In this document: positions 46,071 through 54,096 of the stretch, one piece after another
How the letters are laid out: each line of letters begins with the position of its first letter
Numbering within the stretch: the first letter of the stretch is position 1
Source: BOKV01 sp041987205
GTDB lineage: Bacteria > Pseudomonadota > Alphaproteobacteria > Rhizobiales > Rhizobiaceae
Direction: 5' to 3'
Assembly (NCBI GenBank): GCA_041987205.1
Contig: JBHIWX010000007.1
Location: 8,471 to 72,470, forward strand
Length of the DNA stretch: 64,000 nucleotides
Position numbers and translations under genes: made by a program
Notes under the pieces: generated by a model
The model's input: the letters and a program-made list of their open reading frames with translations, nothing else
Database searches by the model: none
Told to the model about the DNA's origin: nothing

Positions 46071-46538
46071 CTAGCGGATCGCGAATATTCCGTCCACCTC
46101 GACACAGGCATTGAGCGGCAGCGCGGCGACACCGACGGCGGCACGGGCATGCGCGCCCTTTTCGCCGAGCACCGCACCAATCAAATCCGAAGCCCCGTTG
46201 ATGACTTTCGGATGGTCGGTAAAGGTTGGCGTGCTGGCGACAAAGCCGCCGAGACGCACGCAGCGCACAACGCGTTCCAGATCGCCCTCGCAGGCCTGGT
46301 TGATCTGCGCCAGCAGGTTGATGGCGCAAACCTTCGCCGCTTCGGCACCTTCCTCGACGCTCACATCCTGTCCCAGAAGGCCGGTCCTGGAGACCTTGCC
46401 ATCGACGAACGGCAACTGCCCCGAGACGAAAACGAGGTCGCCCTGCCGCACGAAGCCGACATAGCTCGCGACCGGCGCCGCCGGTTCGGCCAGTTCGATC
46501 CCCATCGCCTTGAGCCGTTCTGAAATGGTCTGTGTCAT
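46071..46538 (-). CDS. RidA family protein
   Basis: A 155-residue RidA/YjgF-type protein. Motifs VFVSGQLPFVDGK and VRCVRLGGFVAS, with the conserved arginine (VVRCVRLGGF), and the final AALPLNACVEVDGIFAIR are family features. RidA members hydrolyse reactive enamines from dehydratases; this is a somewhat divergent, N-terminally extended member and may not share that activity. ATG 46538 is preferred because AGGAG lies just upstream, although the frame extends to 46571. It lies downstream of a repeat fragment. Confidence 0.88.
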   Translation of the reverse strand: MTQTISERLKAMGIELAEPAAPVASYVGFVRQGDLVFVSGQLPFVDGKVSRTGLLGQDVSVEEGAEAAKVCAINLLAQINQACEGDLERVVRCVRLGGFVASTPTFTDHPKVINGASDLIGAVLGEKGAHARAAVGVAALPLNACVEVDGIFAIR

Positions 46539-46572
46539 GTGGTATGAAGCTCCTTGTTGGACGGTCGGCAAG

Positions 46573-46612
46573 CTAGAGCATTTCAGGGGGAACTGGAATG
46601 CGCCTCAGCGCC
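46573..46612. repeat. Fragment of palindromic intergenic repeat
   Basis: CTAGAGCATTTCAGG (46573-46587) matches the border CTAGTGCGTTTCAGG of the element at 16509-16610 (read on the minus strand) at 13 of 15 positions. It is followed by GGGAACTGGAATGCGCC, the style of rhizobial intergenic repeats. No complete palindrome is present. Confidence 0.5.
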
Positions 46613-46763
46613 ACCAGCCATGCGCCCTTGCCAGAGCTGCATTGCATCCGCCACGTGTTACGCCCGGCTGGCCCGAACGTCTCAAATTCATTAAACCAGT
46701 TGATGGGGCGGCCGCATTCCGTCTGCCCCGGATAGATGACAGTACATTTGGGAAGATGCCGAC

Positions 46764-47594
46764 ATGATATTCCACACCGTCCAGGACTGGGACGACGCCT
46801 ACGCCAACGTGCAGAACATTCCCGGCGGCGAGACCTATCCCGGCATCTGGGAGCAGAAGTCCGCCGGCTTCCGCGACACCGTGACGGCCGAAGGTCGCGC
46901 GGAACTCGACCTTGTCTACGGTCCGGGCGAACGCAACCGCTTCGACCTGTTCCTGCCGCGGGGCGAGGCGAAAGGCCTGTTCGTCTTCGTCCATGGCGGC
47001 TACTGGATGCGATTCGACAAATCGATGTGGTCGCATCTGGCCGCCGGGCCACTGGCGAAGAACTACGCCGTCGCCATGCCTTCCTACACGCTGTGTCCCG
47101 ACATCGGCATCGCCGGCATCACGAAGGAAATCGGCATGGCGATCGATGCGGCCGCAGCGCGTATCGCCGGCCCGATCGTGCTCGCTGGCCACTCCGCCGG
47201 CGGCCATCTGGTCTCGCGCATGATCTGCGGCGACAGCCCGCTCGCCCCTGCCACGATGGCGCGCATCGCCAACACGGTCTCGATCTCCGGCGTCCACGAT
47301 CTGCGCCCCTTGCTGCACCTCGCCCTCAACGCGACGCTGCGCCTCGCCCCCGCCGAGGCAGCGGCCGAAAGCCCCGTCCTGCTCGAACCGGCCGGCGAGG
47401 TGACGCTGGTCTGCTGGGTCGGTGCCGGCGAGCGCGCGGAATTCATCCGCCAGAACGCCCTGCTCGCCAATGTCTGGCACGGCCTGCGCGCCCGTACCGC
47501 TTGCGTGGAGGAACCCGACCGCCACCATTTCAACGTGATCGATGGTTTGGCCGACCCCGACAGTCCGCTGATTCAGGCTGCCTTGGGTTTCTGA
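46764..47594 (+). CDS. Alpha/beta hydrolase (formamidase/BD-FAE-like)
   Basis: A 276-residue alpha/beta-fold hydrolase. The oxyanion-hole HGGYWMRFDKSMWSHLA (about residues 75-91) and the nucleophile elbow GHSAGGH (about 141-147) resemble kynurenine formamidase and related esterases. Asp and His of the triad are probably in the C-terminal part (EEPDRHHFNVI). Cytoplasmic. No tryptophan-catabolism genes are near, so the substrate is open. It starts 225 bases from the divergent RidA gene, with the repeat fragment between them. Confidence 0.8.
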   Translation: MIFHTVQDWDDAYANVQNIPGGETYPGIWEQKSAGFRDTVTAEGRAELDLVYGPGERNRFDLFLPRGEAKGLFVFVHGGYWMRFDKSMWSHLAAGPLAKNYAVAMPSYTLCPDIGIAGITKEIGMAIDAAAARIAGPIVLAGHSAGGHLVSRMICGDSPLAPATMARIANTVSISGVHDLRPLLHLALNATLRLAPAEAAAESPVLLEPAGEVTLVCWVGAGERAEFIRQNALLANVWHGLRARTACVEEPDRHHFNVIDGLADPDSPLIQAALGF

Positions 47595-47704
47595 AGACCT
47601 GAACGCACAACCATTTTCACGGGGGTGCGGACGTTGAACACGCCCGCCTGCCATAGATGGAGATGGCGTTCAGGCTCGTCTTGTTCGCCTGGGGTCGCTT
47701 CGTT

Positions 47705-48886
47705 TCAATCCTCGAATGGAAGTCCGAGATATTCGTAGGCCAGGGCTTCTTGAGCGGCTTCCGACCCAAGCAGCAGGTCGTAATCGCTTTCACGCATTCT
47801 CTGGTCGAAAGGGTCATCATCGGGAAAAACGTGCAGCAGCTTCGTCAATCGCCAGCTGATGTTTTCGGAGGCCCAGATACGACGAAGCGCCATCTCGGAA
47901 TAGCAGTCTAGATAGTGGTCAGACCCTTCGAGATAATGCGTGCGAAGGGCGCGACTGAGGTAAAAGACATCCGAGAAGGCAAGGTTCAAACCCTTGGCGC
48001 CTGTCGGCGGTACGATATGCCCGGTATCGCCGGCAAGAAACAGTTTCCCCCATCTGAGCGGCTCCGACACAAAGGAACGGAGCGGTGCGATCGATTTTTC
48101 GATCGACGGGCCGGTTTGGACCTTCGAAGCCAGATCTCCCGGAAGCCGGCGCAACAGGGTCTCCCAGAAGCGATCGTCTGACCAGTCCTCAATCCGGTCG
48201 GTGATTGGCGCCTGCACATAGTAGCGGCTCAACATCGGATTGCGTTGCGCCGCCATGGCCATCCCGTCCGAATGATAGGCGTAGGTGAAGTTATCCAACG
48301 GTGGGCGCTCTACCATGATGCCCAGCCAGCCGAACGGATATACCCGCTCGAACTCGCGCCTGATGTCCTTGGGAATGGAATGCCGTGACGGGCCGTGAAA
48401 CCCGTCGCAACCGCAAATGAAATCACAACTCAGGCGATGCCGAACACCGTCCTTTACGTAGGTGACCGAGGGATTGTCCGTGACGTCGTGCAGCGCCACT
48501 TCACCCGCTTCATGGACCATGTTTGCCCCGGAGGCGATCAGCGCATCGTGCAGATCCTCCTGGATGTAGGTCTGTCCCCAGGCCCACATCTGCTTTCCCG
48601 TCCACTTCTTCAGATCGATGAAGAAGTCCGGGCGATTTTCCCAAACGATCAGGGCACCATTCTTGGCTTTTCCGTCACGCAGCATCCTGTCGGCGAGACC
48701 GTACTCCTTCAGAAGTTCCGCCGTTCCGTATTCCAGCACGCCCGCTCGAATGCGCGATGCGACATAGTCCATGCTTTGGCGCTCCAGCACGACATTGTCG
48801 ATGCCGTTCACACCAAGAATGTGACTGAGCATCAGGCCGGCAGGCCCGCCACCGATGATCGCAACCTTTGTCTTTGCGTGCTGCAT
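47705..48886 (-). CDS. pobA: 4-hydroxybenzoate 3-monooxygenase
   Basis: A 393-residue flavoprotein that uses NADPH and oxygen to hydroxylate 4-hydroxybenzoate to protocatechuate. The FAD-binding GGGPAG (about residues 12-17), RIRAGVLEYGTAELL, CDFICGCDGFHGPSR (the DG motif) and GDTGHIVPPTGAKGLNLA (the GD motif) are characteristic of PobA. Length and motifs are complete. Neither the regulator PobR nor protocatechuate ring-cleavage genes are in the window. It has slightly less GC than its neighbours. The gene is convergent with the hydrolase. Confidence 0.93.
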   Translation of the reverse strand: MQHAKTKVAIIGGGPAGLMLSHILGVNGIDNVVLERQSMDYVASRIRAGVLEYGTAELLKEYGLADRMLRDGKAKNGALIVWENRPDFFIDLKKWTGKQMWAWGQTYIQEDLHDALIASGANMVHEAGEVALHDVTDNPSVTYVKDGVRHRLSCDFICGCDGFHGPSRHSIPKDIRREFERVYPFGWLGIMVERPPLDNFTYAYHSDGMAMAAQRNPMLSRYYVQAPITDRIEDWSDDRFWETLLRRLPGDLASKVQTGPSIEKSIAPLRSFVSEPLRWGKLFLAGDTGHIVPPTGAKGLNLAFSDVFYLSRALRTHYLEGSDHYLDCYSEMALRRIWASENISWRLTKLLHVFPDDDPFDQRMRESDYDLLLGSEAAQEALAYEYLGLPFED

Positions 48887-49000
48887 GCTCCGGCTCCCGT
48901 AAATGCCAGAGGTTCGACAGGCTCACCCGCCACGGTTTGCGTTGATAAGATCACGACGAATTCAGGAATGGTAGAAAATTCAGCGATGCCGGTTTGGGTT

Positions 49001-49023
49001 CGAAACCGTCATTTCTGGTTTCG
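49001..49023. promoter_or_regulatory. Inverted repeat upstream of pobA
   Basis: CGAAACC (49001-49007) and GGTTTCG (49017-49023) with a nine-base spacer, about 115 bases before the pobA start. It could be a regulator binding site. No regulator gene is adjacent. Confidence 0.3.
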
Positions 49024-49171
49024 GTCGGGAAGTTCGTGAGTGATCTTTCCGCTTTCGAGGAGCTTCGGGGGCAGCGTCGGGGTTGGTTTCCCTCCCGAAG
49101 TGAAAGAACACTGTCAGAAGTTCCGTCGAAAGCACAAATCCGCGTTCACTCATCCACGAGCACAGACCTGG

Positions 49172-49960
49172 CTACTTTCCCTTGAACTCGGGTTTGCGCT
49201 TGTCGAAGAAGGCGGCGACCGCGTTGCGGAAATCCTCCGATTCGACCAGCTTCTGCTGCGCCTTCGCCTCCAGCGTGATCGCGTCCTGCAGGCGCATCCG
49301 CCCGATATTTCGAAGCACCCGCTTGGCCGTGGCCTGCGCCAGCGGCGCGCCGGTGGCGAGCTTTTCCGCCCAGGCATGCGCCTCCTCGCTGGCCTTGCCC
49401 TTGCCGACGATCCGGTTGGCAAGGCCAACGTCGCGGCACTCCTCCGCCGGAATGCGCCTGCCCTCGACGATGGTCTCGAAGGCGCGGGCATAGCCCATGG
49501 CGTGCAAGAGATGCCAGGTCGAGCCTCCATCGGGGATAAGCCCGATCGCGGCGAAGGCCAGATAGATCGAGGCGTCCTCCTCCATCACCGCGAGATCGCA
49601 GGTCATGGCGAGCGCACCGCCGATCCCCGCGGCGACGCCATGCACCGCCGCAATCCAGATCTTGGAGCTCTCGGCAATCGCCATCAGGAAAGGCTTGTAC
49701 TCGGTCTCGATTTGCTCGGTGACCGACCCATCGATGCCTTGGGTGAGATCGGCACCGGCGCAAAAGCCGTCGCCGGCACCGGCCAGCACGACCACCCGCA
49801 CGGCCTCGTCCTCCTCCACCGACTGGATCGCCGCCAGCAGCGCGGCACGCAATTCAGCGTTGAAGGCGTTGCGTACCTTCGGTCGGTTGAGCGTGACGCG
49901 CGCGACCGGCCCTTGTGTTTCGACCGAAACCGTCTCGCTCGACCCTGCTTCATCCGCCAT
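49172..49960 (-). CDS. Enoyl-CoA hydratase/isomerase
   Basis: A 262-residue crotonase-family protein. Visible motifs are VARVTLNRPKVRNAFN at the start, VVLAGAGDGFCAGADL for the oxyanion hole, and AAVHGVAAGIGGALAMTCDLAV with the second hydratase region. DASIYLAFAAIGLIPDGGSTW and the terminal AQQKLVESEDFRNAV fit a PaaG-like member. It hydrates or isomerises enoyl-CoA. The GC-rich gene is the last of a run with the CaiB protein and an SDR, which suggests a short acyl-CoA degradation route. Confidence 0.88.
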   Translation of the reverse strand: MADEAGSSETVSVETQGPVARVTLNRPKVRNAFNAELRAALLAAIQSVEEDEAVRVVVLAGAGDGFCAGADLTQGIDGSVTEQIETEYKPFLMAIAESSKIWIAAVHGVAAGIGGALAMTCDLAVMEEDASIYLAFAAIGLIPDGGSTWHLLHAMGYARAFETIVEGRRIPAEECRDVGLANRIVGKGKASEEAHAWAEKLATGAPLAQATAKRVLRNIGRMRLQDAITLEAKAQQKLVESEDFRNAVAAFFDKRKPEFKGK

Positions 49961-49989
49961 GGTCTCTACCCCTCCCTGTCAGCACCGCG

Positions 49990-51114
49990 TCAGACGAGCG
50001 CGCCAGACTGGCGCAGTTCCTCGACCTCGGCAGCGTTGTAGCCGAGTTCACCCAGCACATCCTCGGTATCGGCGCCACTGGCATGCGCTGCTTCCGGGAC
50101 CGGCAATTCGGTACGCGAGAAGCGCGGCGCCGGCGCGGCTTGCACGACACCGTCATAACTGGCGAGCGTGCCGCGCGCGGCGACGTGGGGGTGCCCTGGC
50201 GCCTCGTCCCAGTCGAGCACGGGCGCGATGCAGGCATCCGTACCCTCGAACATTTCCGCCCACGCATCACGGCTGCGGCCGGCGAAAATCTCTGTAAAGA
50301 TGCCGGTCAGCTCCGCCCAACGCGACTTGTCCATGCGCGCGGAAAGCCATTCCCGGTCGAGCTTGAGCTTGTCGACCACGATCTCGAAGAATTGCGGCTC
50401 GAGCGCGCCGATGGAGATGTACTTGCCGTCGGCGGTTTCGTAGCAGCGGTAGAATGGCGCCGCGCCGTCGATCAGATTGTCGCCGCGCGCCTTCGACCAG
50501 CCGCCATTCGCCAGCCAGCTGTGCATCAGGCCCATCATGGCTGGCACGCCGTCGACCATCGCCGCGTCGACCACCTGTCCCTTGCCGGAACGCGACCGCT
50601 CGAACAGCGCTGCCAGCACGCCGGTGACGAGAAACATCGCGCCGCCGCCATAATCGGCCACCAGGTTGAGCGGCGGCACGGGCGGCCGGCCGGGCTCGCC
50701 CATCGCATGCAGCGCACCCGTCAACGCCATGTAGTTGATGTCGTGTCCGGCGACCTGCGCCAGCGGTCCGTCCTGACCCCAGCCGGTCATGCGGCCGAAG
50801 ATCAGGCCCGCATTGCGCGCCATGCAGGCATCGGGACCCAGTCCGAGGCGCTCCATGACGCCGGGCCGGAACCCCTCGATCAGCACGTCCGATCCCTCGA
50901 TCAGCCTGAGCACGACCTCCTTGCCGCGCGCATCCTTCAGGTTGACCGCGATCGATTTCTTGCCGCGCCGGTTGACGCCGCCGGTGAGGTCGCCGCCCTT
51001 GCCGCGATCGACAATGATCACCTCGGCACCCATGTCGGCCAGCAACTGGCCGGCCAGCGGACACGGTCCGATGCCGGCCATTTCGACGATTCGCAAACCG
51101 GTGAGCGGTCCCAT
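49990..51114 (-). CDS. CaiB/BaiF-family protein (alpha-methylacyl-CoA racemase-like)
   Basis: A 374-residue class III CoA-transferase/racemase family protein. The N-terminal GLRIVEMAGIGPCPLAGQLLADMGA and the sequence NRRGKKSIAVNLKD are family signatures. HDINYMALTGAL and LVADYGGGAMFL carry the histidine and aspartate used by alpha-methylacyl-CoA racemases, which favours racemase over transferase. It lies 29 bases upstream of the hydratase gene and 25 after the SDR, in one operon. Together they could process branched or methyl-branched acyl-CoA. Confidence 0.87.
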   Translation of the reverse strand: MGPLTGLRIVEMAGIGPCPLAGQLLADMGAEVIIVDRGKGGDLTGGVNRRGKKSIAVNLKDARGKEVVLRLIEGSDVLIEGFRPGVMERLGLGPDACMARNAGLIFGRMTGWGQDGPLAQVAGHDINYMALTGALHAMGEPGRPPVPPLNLVADYGGGAMFLVTGVLAALFERSRSGKGQVVDAAMVDGVPAMMGLMHSWLANGGWSKARGDNLIDGAAPFYRCYETADGKYISIGALEPQFFEIVVDKLKLDREWLSARMDKSRWAELTGIFTEIFAGRSRDAWAEMFEGTDACIAPVLDWDEAPGHPHVAARGTLASYDGVVQAAPAPRFSRTELPVPEAAHASGADTEDVLGELGYNAAEVEELRQSGALV

Positions 51115-51139
51115 GGCTATTGTCCCGCTGCCTTGCGGA

Positions 51140-51901
51140 TCACGGCAGGCGGATGGCGCCGTCGAGGCGAATGGTCTCGCCGTTCAGATAGGGGCTTTCG
51201 ACGATGTTGCGCGCAAGCTGGCCGTACTCCGCCGGCGAACCGAGTCGCTTGGGGAAGGTCACCTGCGCGGACAATTGCTCGACGACCTTTTCGCCAAGCC
51301 CCTCGAACAGCGGCGTCATGAACAGGCCCGGCGCGATGGTGCAGATACGGATACCGTAAAAGCTGAGATCGCGCGCGATCGGCAGCGTCATGCCGACAAT
51401 GCCGCCCTTTGACGCCGAATAGGCGACCTGGCCCTTCTGTCCATCATAGGCGGCCACCGAGGCCGTGTTGACGATCACGCCGCGCTCGCCGTCCTCGTTC
51501 GGCTCATTGCCGGCCATCTGTTCGGAGGCGAGCCTGAGCACGTTGAACGTGCCGATGAGATTGATCTCGATGACCTTCTTGTAGATGCCGAGATCGTGCG
51601 GGCCTTCCTTGCCCATGGTCTTCATCGCCATGCCGATGCCGGCGCAGTTGACGTTGGCGTTGATCTTGCCGAAAGCGTCGACCGCCGCTGCGATACCCGC
51701 TTTCACATTCTCTTCGCTGGTGACGTCGACCTTGGCGAAGATGACGTTGTCGCCCAGTTCAGCGGCAATCTGTTCGCCCCGCGAGGCGTTCATGTCGAAA
51801 ATGGCGACCCTGGCGCCGCCCGCTGCGAAATTCCTGACCGTGGCTTCACCCAGGCCCGATGCCCCGCCTGTAACGATGGCGACCGTTTCGCTGATCTTCA
51901 T
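51140..51901 (-). CDS. 3-hydroxyacyl-CoA dehydrogenase-like SDR
   Basis: A 253-residue classical SDR. The NAD-binding TGGASGLGEATVRNF (about residues 12-26), NCAGIGMAMKT, and the active site NTASVAAYDGQKGQVAYSASK (Ser, Tyr and Lys) closely recall type 2 3-hydroxyacyl-CoA dehydrogenases (17-beta-HSD10 group). ATG 51901 begins the homologous part; the frame extends upstream. Oxidising 3-hydroxyacyl-CoA follows naturally from the hydratase two genes on. It opens the three-gene operon, behind the terminator of the binding-protein gene. Confidence 0.88.
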   Translation of the reverse strand: MKISETVAIVTGGASGLGEATVRNFAAGGARVAIFDMNASRGEQIAAELGDNVIFAKVDVTSEENVKAGIAAAVDAFGKINANVNCAGIGMAMKTMGKEGPHDLGIYKKVIEINLIGTFNVLRLASEQMAGNEPNEDGERGVIVNTASVAAYDGQKGQVAYSASKGGIVGMTLPIARDLSFYGIRICTIAPGLFMTPLFEGLGEKVVEQLSAQVTFPKRLGSPAEYGQLARNIVESPYLNGETIRLDGAIRLP

Positions 51902-52003
51902 GTCGATTCCCTGTCCTTTGAACGATGTGTTGGATTGCCGTTGGCTGATCTTTGTTTGGCCGCGGGGTCGGCGATCCGTCAACTGTTATTCGTTCCGCAA
52001 CGT

Positions 52004-52033
52004 AAAAAGGGCGGCCGATCGTTCGGCCGCCCT
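52004..52033 (-). terminator. Terminator after the ABC binding-protein gene
   Basis: AGGGCGGCCGA (52008-52018) and TCGGCCGCCCT (52023-52033) form an 11-bp stem with a four-base loop. On the minus strand four T residues follow. It lies 22 bases past the gene's stop. Confidence 0.88.
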
Positions 52034-52054
52034 CCTCATGTCTCCGGTACCGGA

Positions 52055-53212
52055 TTACTTCAGCGTGGCGACCGTCTTGAACACGCCGTCCTGGACCTGC
52101 GAGATGAAGATCTCGTCGGCGGCCTGGTGGTCGCCCGGTCCCAGCTTGACGGTGTTGCCGGCAATCACGTCGTCATAGGACAGCGATTCCATGCCCTTCT
52201 GGAAGCTCTCGCCGTTCAGGTCCTGACCGGCGGCCTCGAGCCCGCGTACCAGCAGTTCGGCGGCGGTACGGCCGAGCAGCGAACCCGTGCCCGGTGCCTC
52301 GCCGACAGCGTCGGTATAGGCCTTCACCCAGGCAGCGACTTCCGGCACGTCCATGCGGTTTTCATGGTCCTGCCAGCCCGACGCGGCATAGAAGCCCTCG
52401 GTGATGCCGCCCGGCACCTTGCCAACAACGGTGTTGAACGCCGCCGAGGCACCCAGGAACTTCATGTCGTTGTAGCCGAGCTTCTTGGCCGTGCCGAGAA
52501 TGGTGATGATCTGGCGCAGGCCGAGCGCGACGGTCACGACCTCGCAGCCTTCGGCATTGAGCTTCTGCAGCGGGCCGACGAAATCGGCCTCATCCGGCTT
52601 GTGGGTGGTTTCGGCGGCGAATTTCAGCCCCGATTCCTTGGCTTCGTCGGCCGTGCCGGCCTGGATTTCCTCGCCGAAATCGGTCGGCAGGTACATCGAG
52701 CACACCGTCTTGATGCCCATGTCGTCCTTCATCCACTTCAGCGAAGCGCGAATCTGGTCGTAATAGGACGAGGTGCCGGCATAGTGCAGGGCGAGCGGCT
52801 CCTGGAGCATCTGCCGCGCCGCCGTCAGCGGCGAGATGTTCGGGATGCCCTTGGGATCCATGATCTTGAAGGCGGCGAGGTTGTGCGGCGTGCCGAGCGA
52901 CAGCAGCATGGCGAAGACCTGGTCGGAATTCACCAGCTTGTTGGCGAGCTGTACCGCCTTGGCCGGATTGTAGCCGTGATCCTCGGTGATGTAGACGATC
53001 TTGCGGCCATGCACGCCGCCCTTGGCGTTGACCTCGTCGAGATATTGCTGCGCGCCCTTCACCGCCGGGACCGAAAAGCCGGCGAATATGCCGGACAGAT
53101 CGTGAAACCCGCCGATCTTGATCTCGGTGTCGGAAACACCTTGTGTCTGCGCGGCAGCGGGCGCGGCCATCATGACCGTGGCGATCGCAGCCGAAATCCA
53201 GAATGCTTTCAT
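52055..53212 (-). CDS. Branched-chain-type ABC substrate-binding protein
   Basis: A 385-residue periplasmic protein. The signal peptide is residues 1-21 (ISAAIATVMMAAPAAA, then QT). The Leu/Ile/Val-type binding fold shows IKIGGFHDLSGIFAGFSVPAVKG, GRKIVYITEDHGYNP, and CSMYLPTDFGEEIQAG. Such proteins bind amino acids or amides, or aromatic or organic acids, and their ligand cannot be told. No permease or ATPase of this type is in the window, so it is either an orphan or works with a distant system. It has its own terminator before the acyl-CoA genes. Confidence 0.88.
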   Translation of the reverse strand: MKAFWISAAIATVMMAAPAAAQTQGVSDTEIKIGGFHDLSGIFAGFSVPAVKGAQQYLDEVNAKGGVHGRKIVYITEDHGYNPAKAVQLANKLVNSDQVFAMLLSLGTPHNLAAFKIMDPKGIPNISPLTAARQMLQEPLALHYAGTSSYYDQIRASLKWMKDDMGIKTVCSMYLPTDFGEEIQAGTADEAKESGLKFAAETTHKPDEADFVGPLQKLNAEGCEVVTVALGLRQIITILGTAKKLGYNDMKFLGASAAFNTVVGKVPGGITEGFYAASGWQDHENRMDVPEVAAWVKAYTDAVGEAPGTGSLLGRTAAELLVRGLEAAGQDLNGESFQKGMESLSYDDVIAGNTVKLGPGDHQAADEIFISQVQDGVFKTVATLK

Positions 53213-53502
53213 GTTCTCCTCCTTGTGCAGGCCGGTGATCGACCGGCGATTGCGCGACTCTCGGGTGATTTCCCGTTCAGGGCGTTACCCGCGGCAATCC
53301 CGATTGCCCGGCGCCCCTCGTCGTTTCGACAAGCTTGAACGATGCGGCGGCCCCAGGACCTCCTCCCCGCATCGTCGGTGCAGTCGGTCAGAGCAAAGCA
53401 GGAAGCCCCATTCGACGCAAGCCTTTCCTTTCCCGGAACGTCAACGTCAATCAATGCGCGTCGGCATCGATTGCGCGGCTCGCCAGCGTTTGGAGGCCGC
53501 GT

Positions 53503-54096
53503 TCAGTGCCTGGGCGAGGTCGAATGCGCGGCGTGGCGCAGATGCTCGAGGAAGCTGCGCGCCGACGAGCGTTGGAAGAACAGGACGAAGCTTCCCGCCG
53601 ACGCATCTTCGCAAACGATCAGCGAGATCATGCCCTCGATCGGGGCCCGCGCGGCGGCATGCGTCGGAAACACCGATTCATGCAGATCGATCCCGCAAAG
53701 CTTCTCCATCACCTCGCGTGTCTTGCGCCCCGCGATGCGGACCGCGATCCAGCCGTTAGACTGGTCGGTGGCGTGGCAGGCCTTGCCCACCGGATCGGGC
53801 AAGGCGCCCTCGATGCCGGTGACGAACCATTGCCGCTCGCCGGCCCAGATGATTCGCACCTGTCCGCCATTGTGCCCGCCATCGGTGAAACGCCGGGGCG
53901 CCGGCAGACCGGTACCGAACGCTTTTTCGCAGGCTTTCGACAACGCCGTCTCGCCGCCGGCAGAGACCGAAACCCAACGGATCGGCAGGCCGGCAAGTTC
54001 GCGTACGCTGAAATCCGGCCACGCCTCGTCGACCGGCTCGGTCATGGCAAGCCCGCTCTGCGCGGTAAGCTTGAACTGGGATTGGGTCTCAGGCAC
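53503..54096 (-). CDS. soxG: Sarcosine oxidase gamma subunit
   Basis: A 197-residue subunit of the heterotetrameric sarcosine oxidase. Family signs are weak but present: FSVRELAGLPIRWVSV, IIWAGERQWFVTG, HATDQSNGWIAVRIAG and KLCGIDLHESVFP. Gamma contacts the alpha subunit and has no known cofactor of its own. GTG 54096 has GGGGAG just upstream and overlaps the soxA stop; ATG 54045 is also in frame. It is the last gene of soxBDAG. Confidence 0.88.
   Translation of the reverse strand: MPETQSQFKLTAQSGLAMTEPVDEAWPDFSVRELAGLPIRWVSVSAGGETALSKACEKAFGTGLPAPRRFTDGGHNGGQVRIIWAGERQWFVTGIEGALPDPVGKACHATDQSNGWIAVRIAGRKTREVMEKLCGIDLHESVFPTHAAARAPIEGMISLIVCEDASAGSFVLFFQRSSARSFLEHLRHAAHSTSPRH

Noticed and set aside
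51596..53338. 580-codon plus-strand frame across the SDR and binding-protein genes
   Set aside because: It crosses a strong terminator and two supported genes; arginine/histidine-rich shadow.
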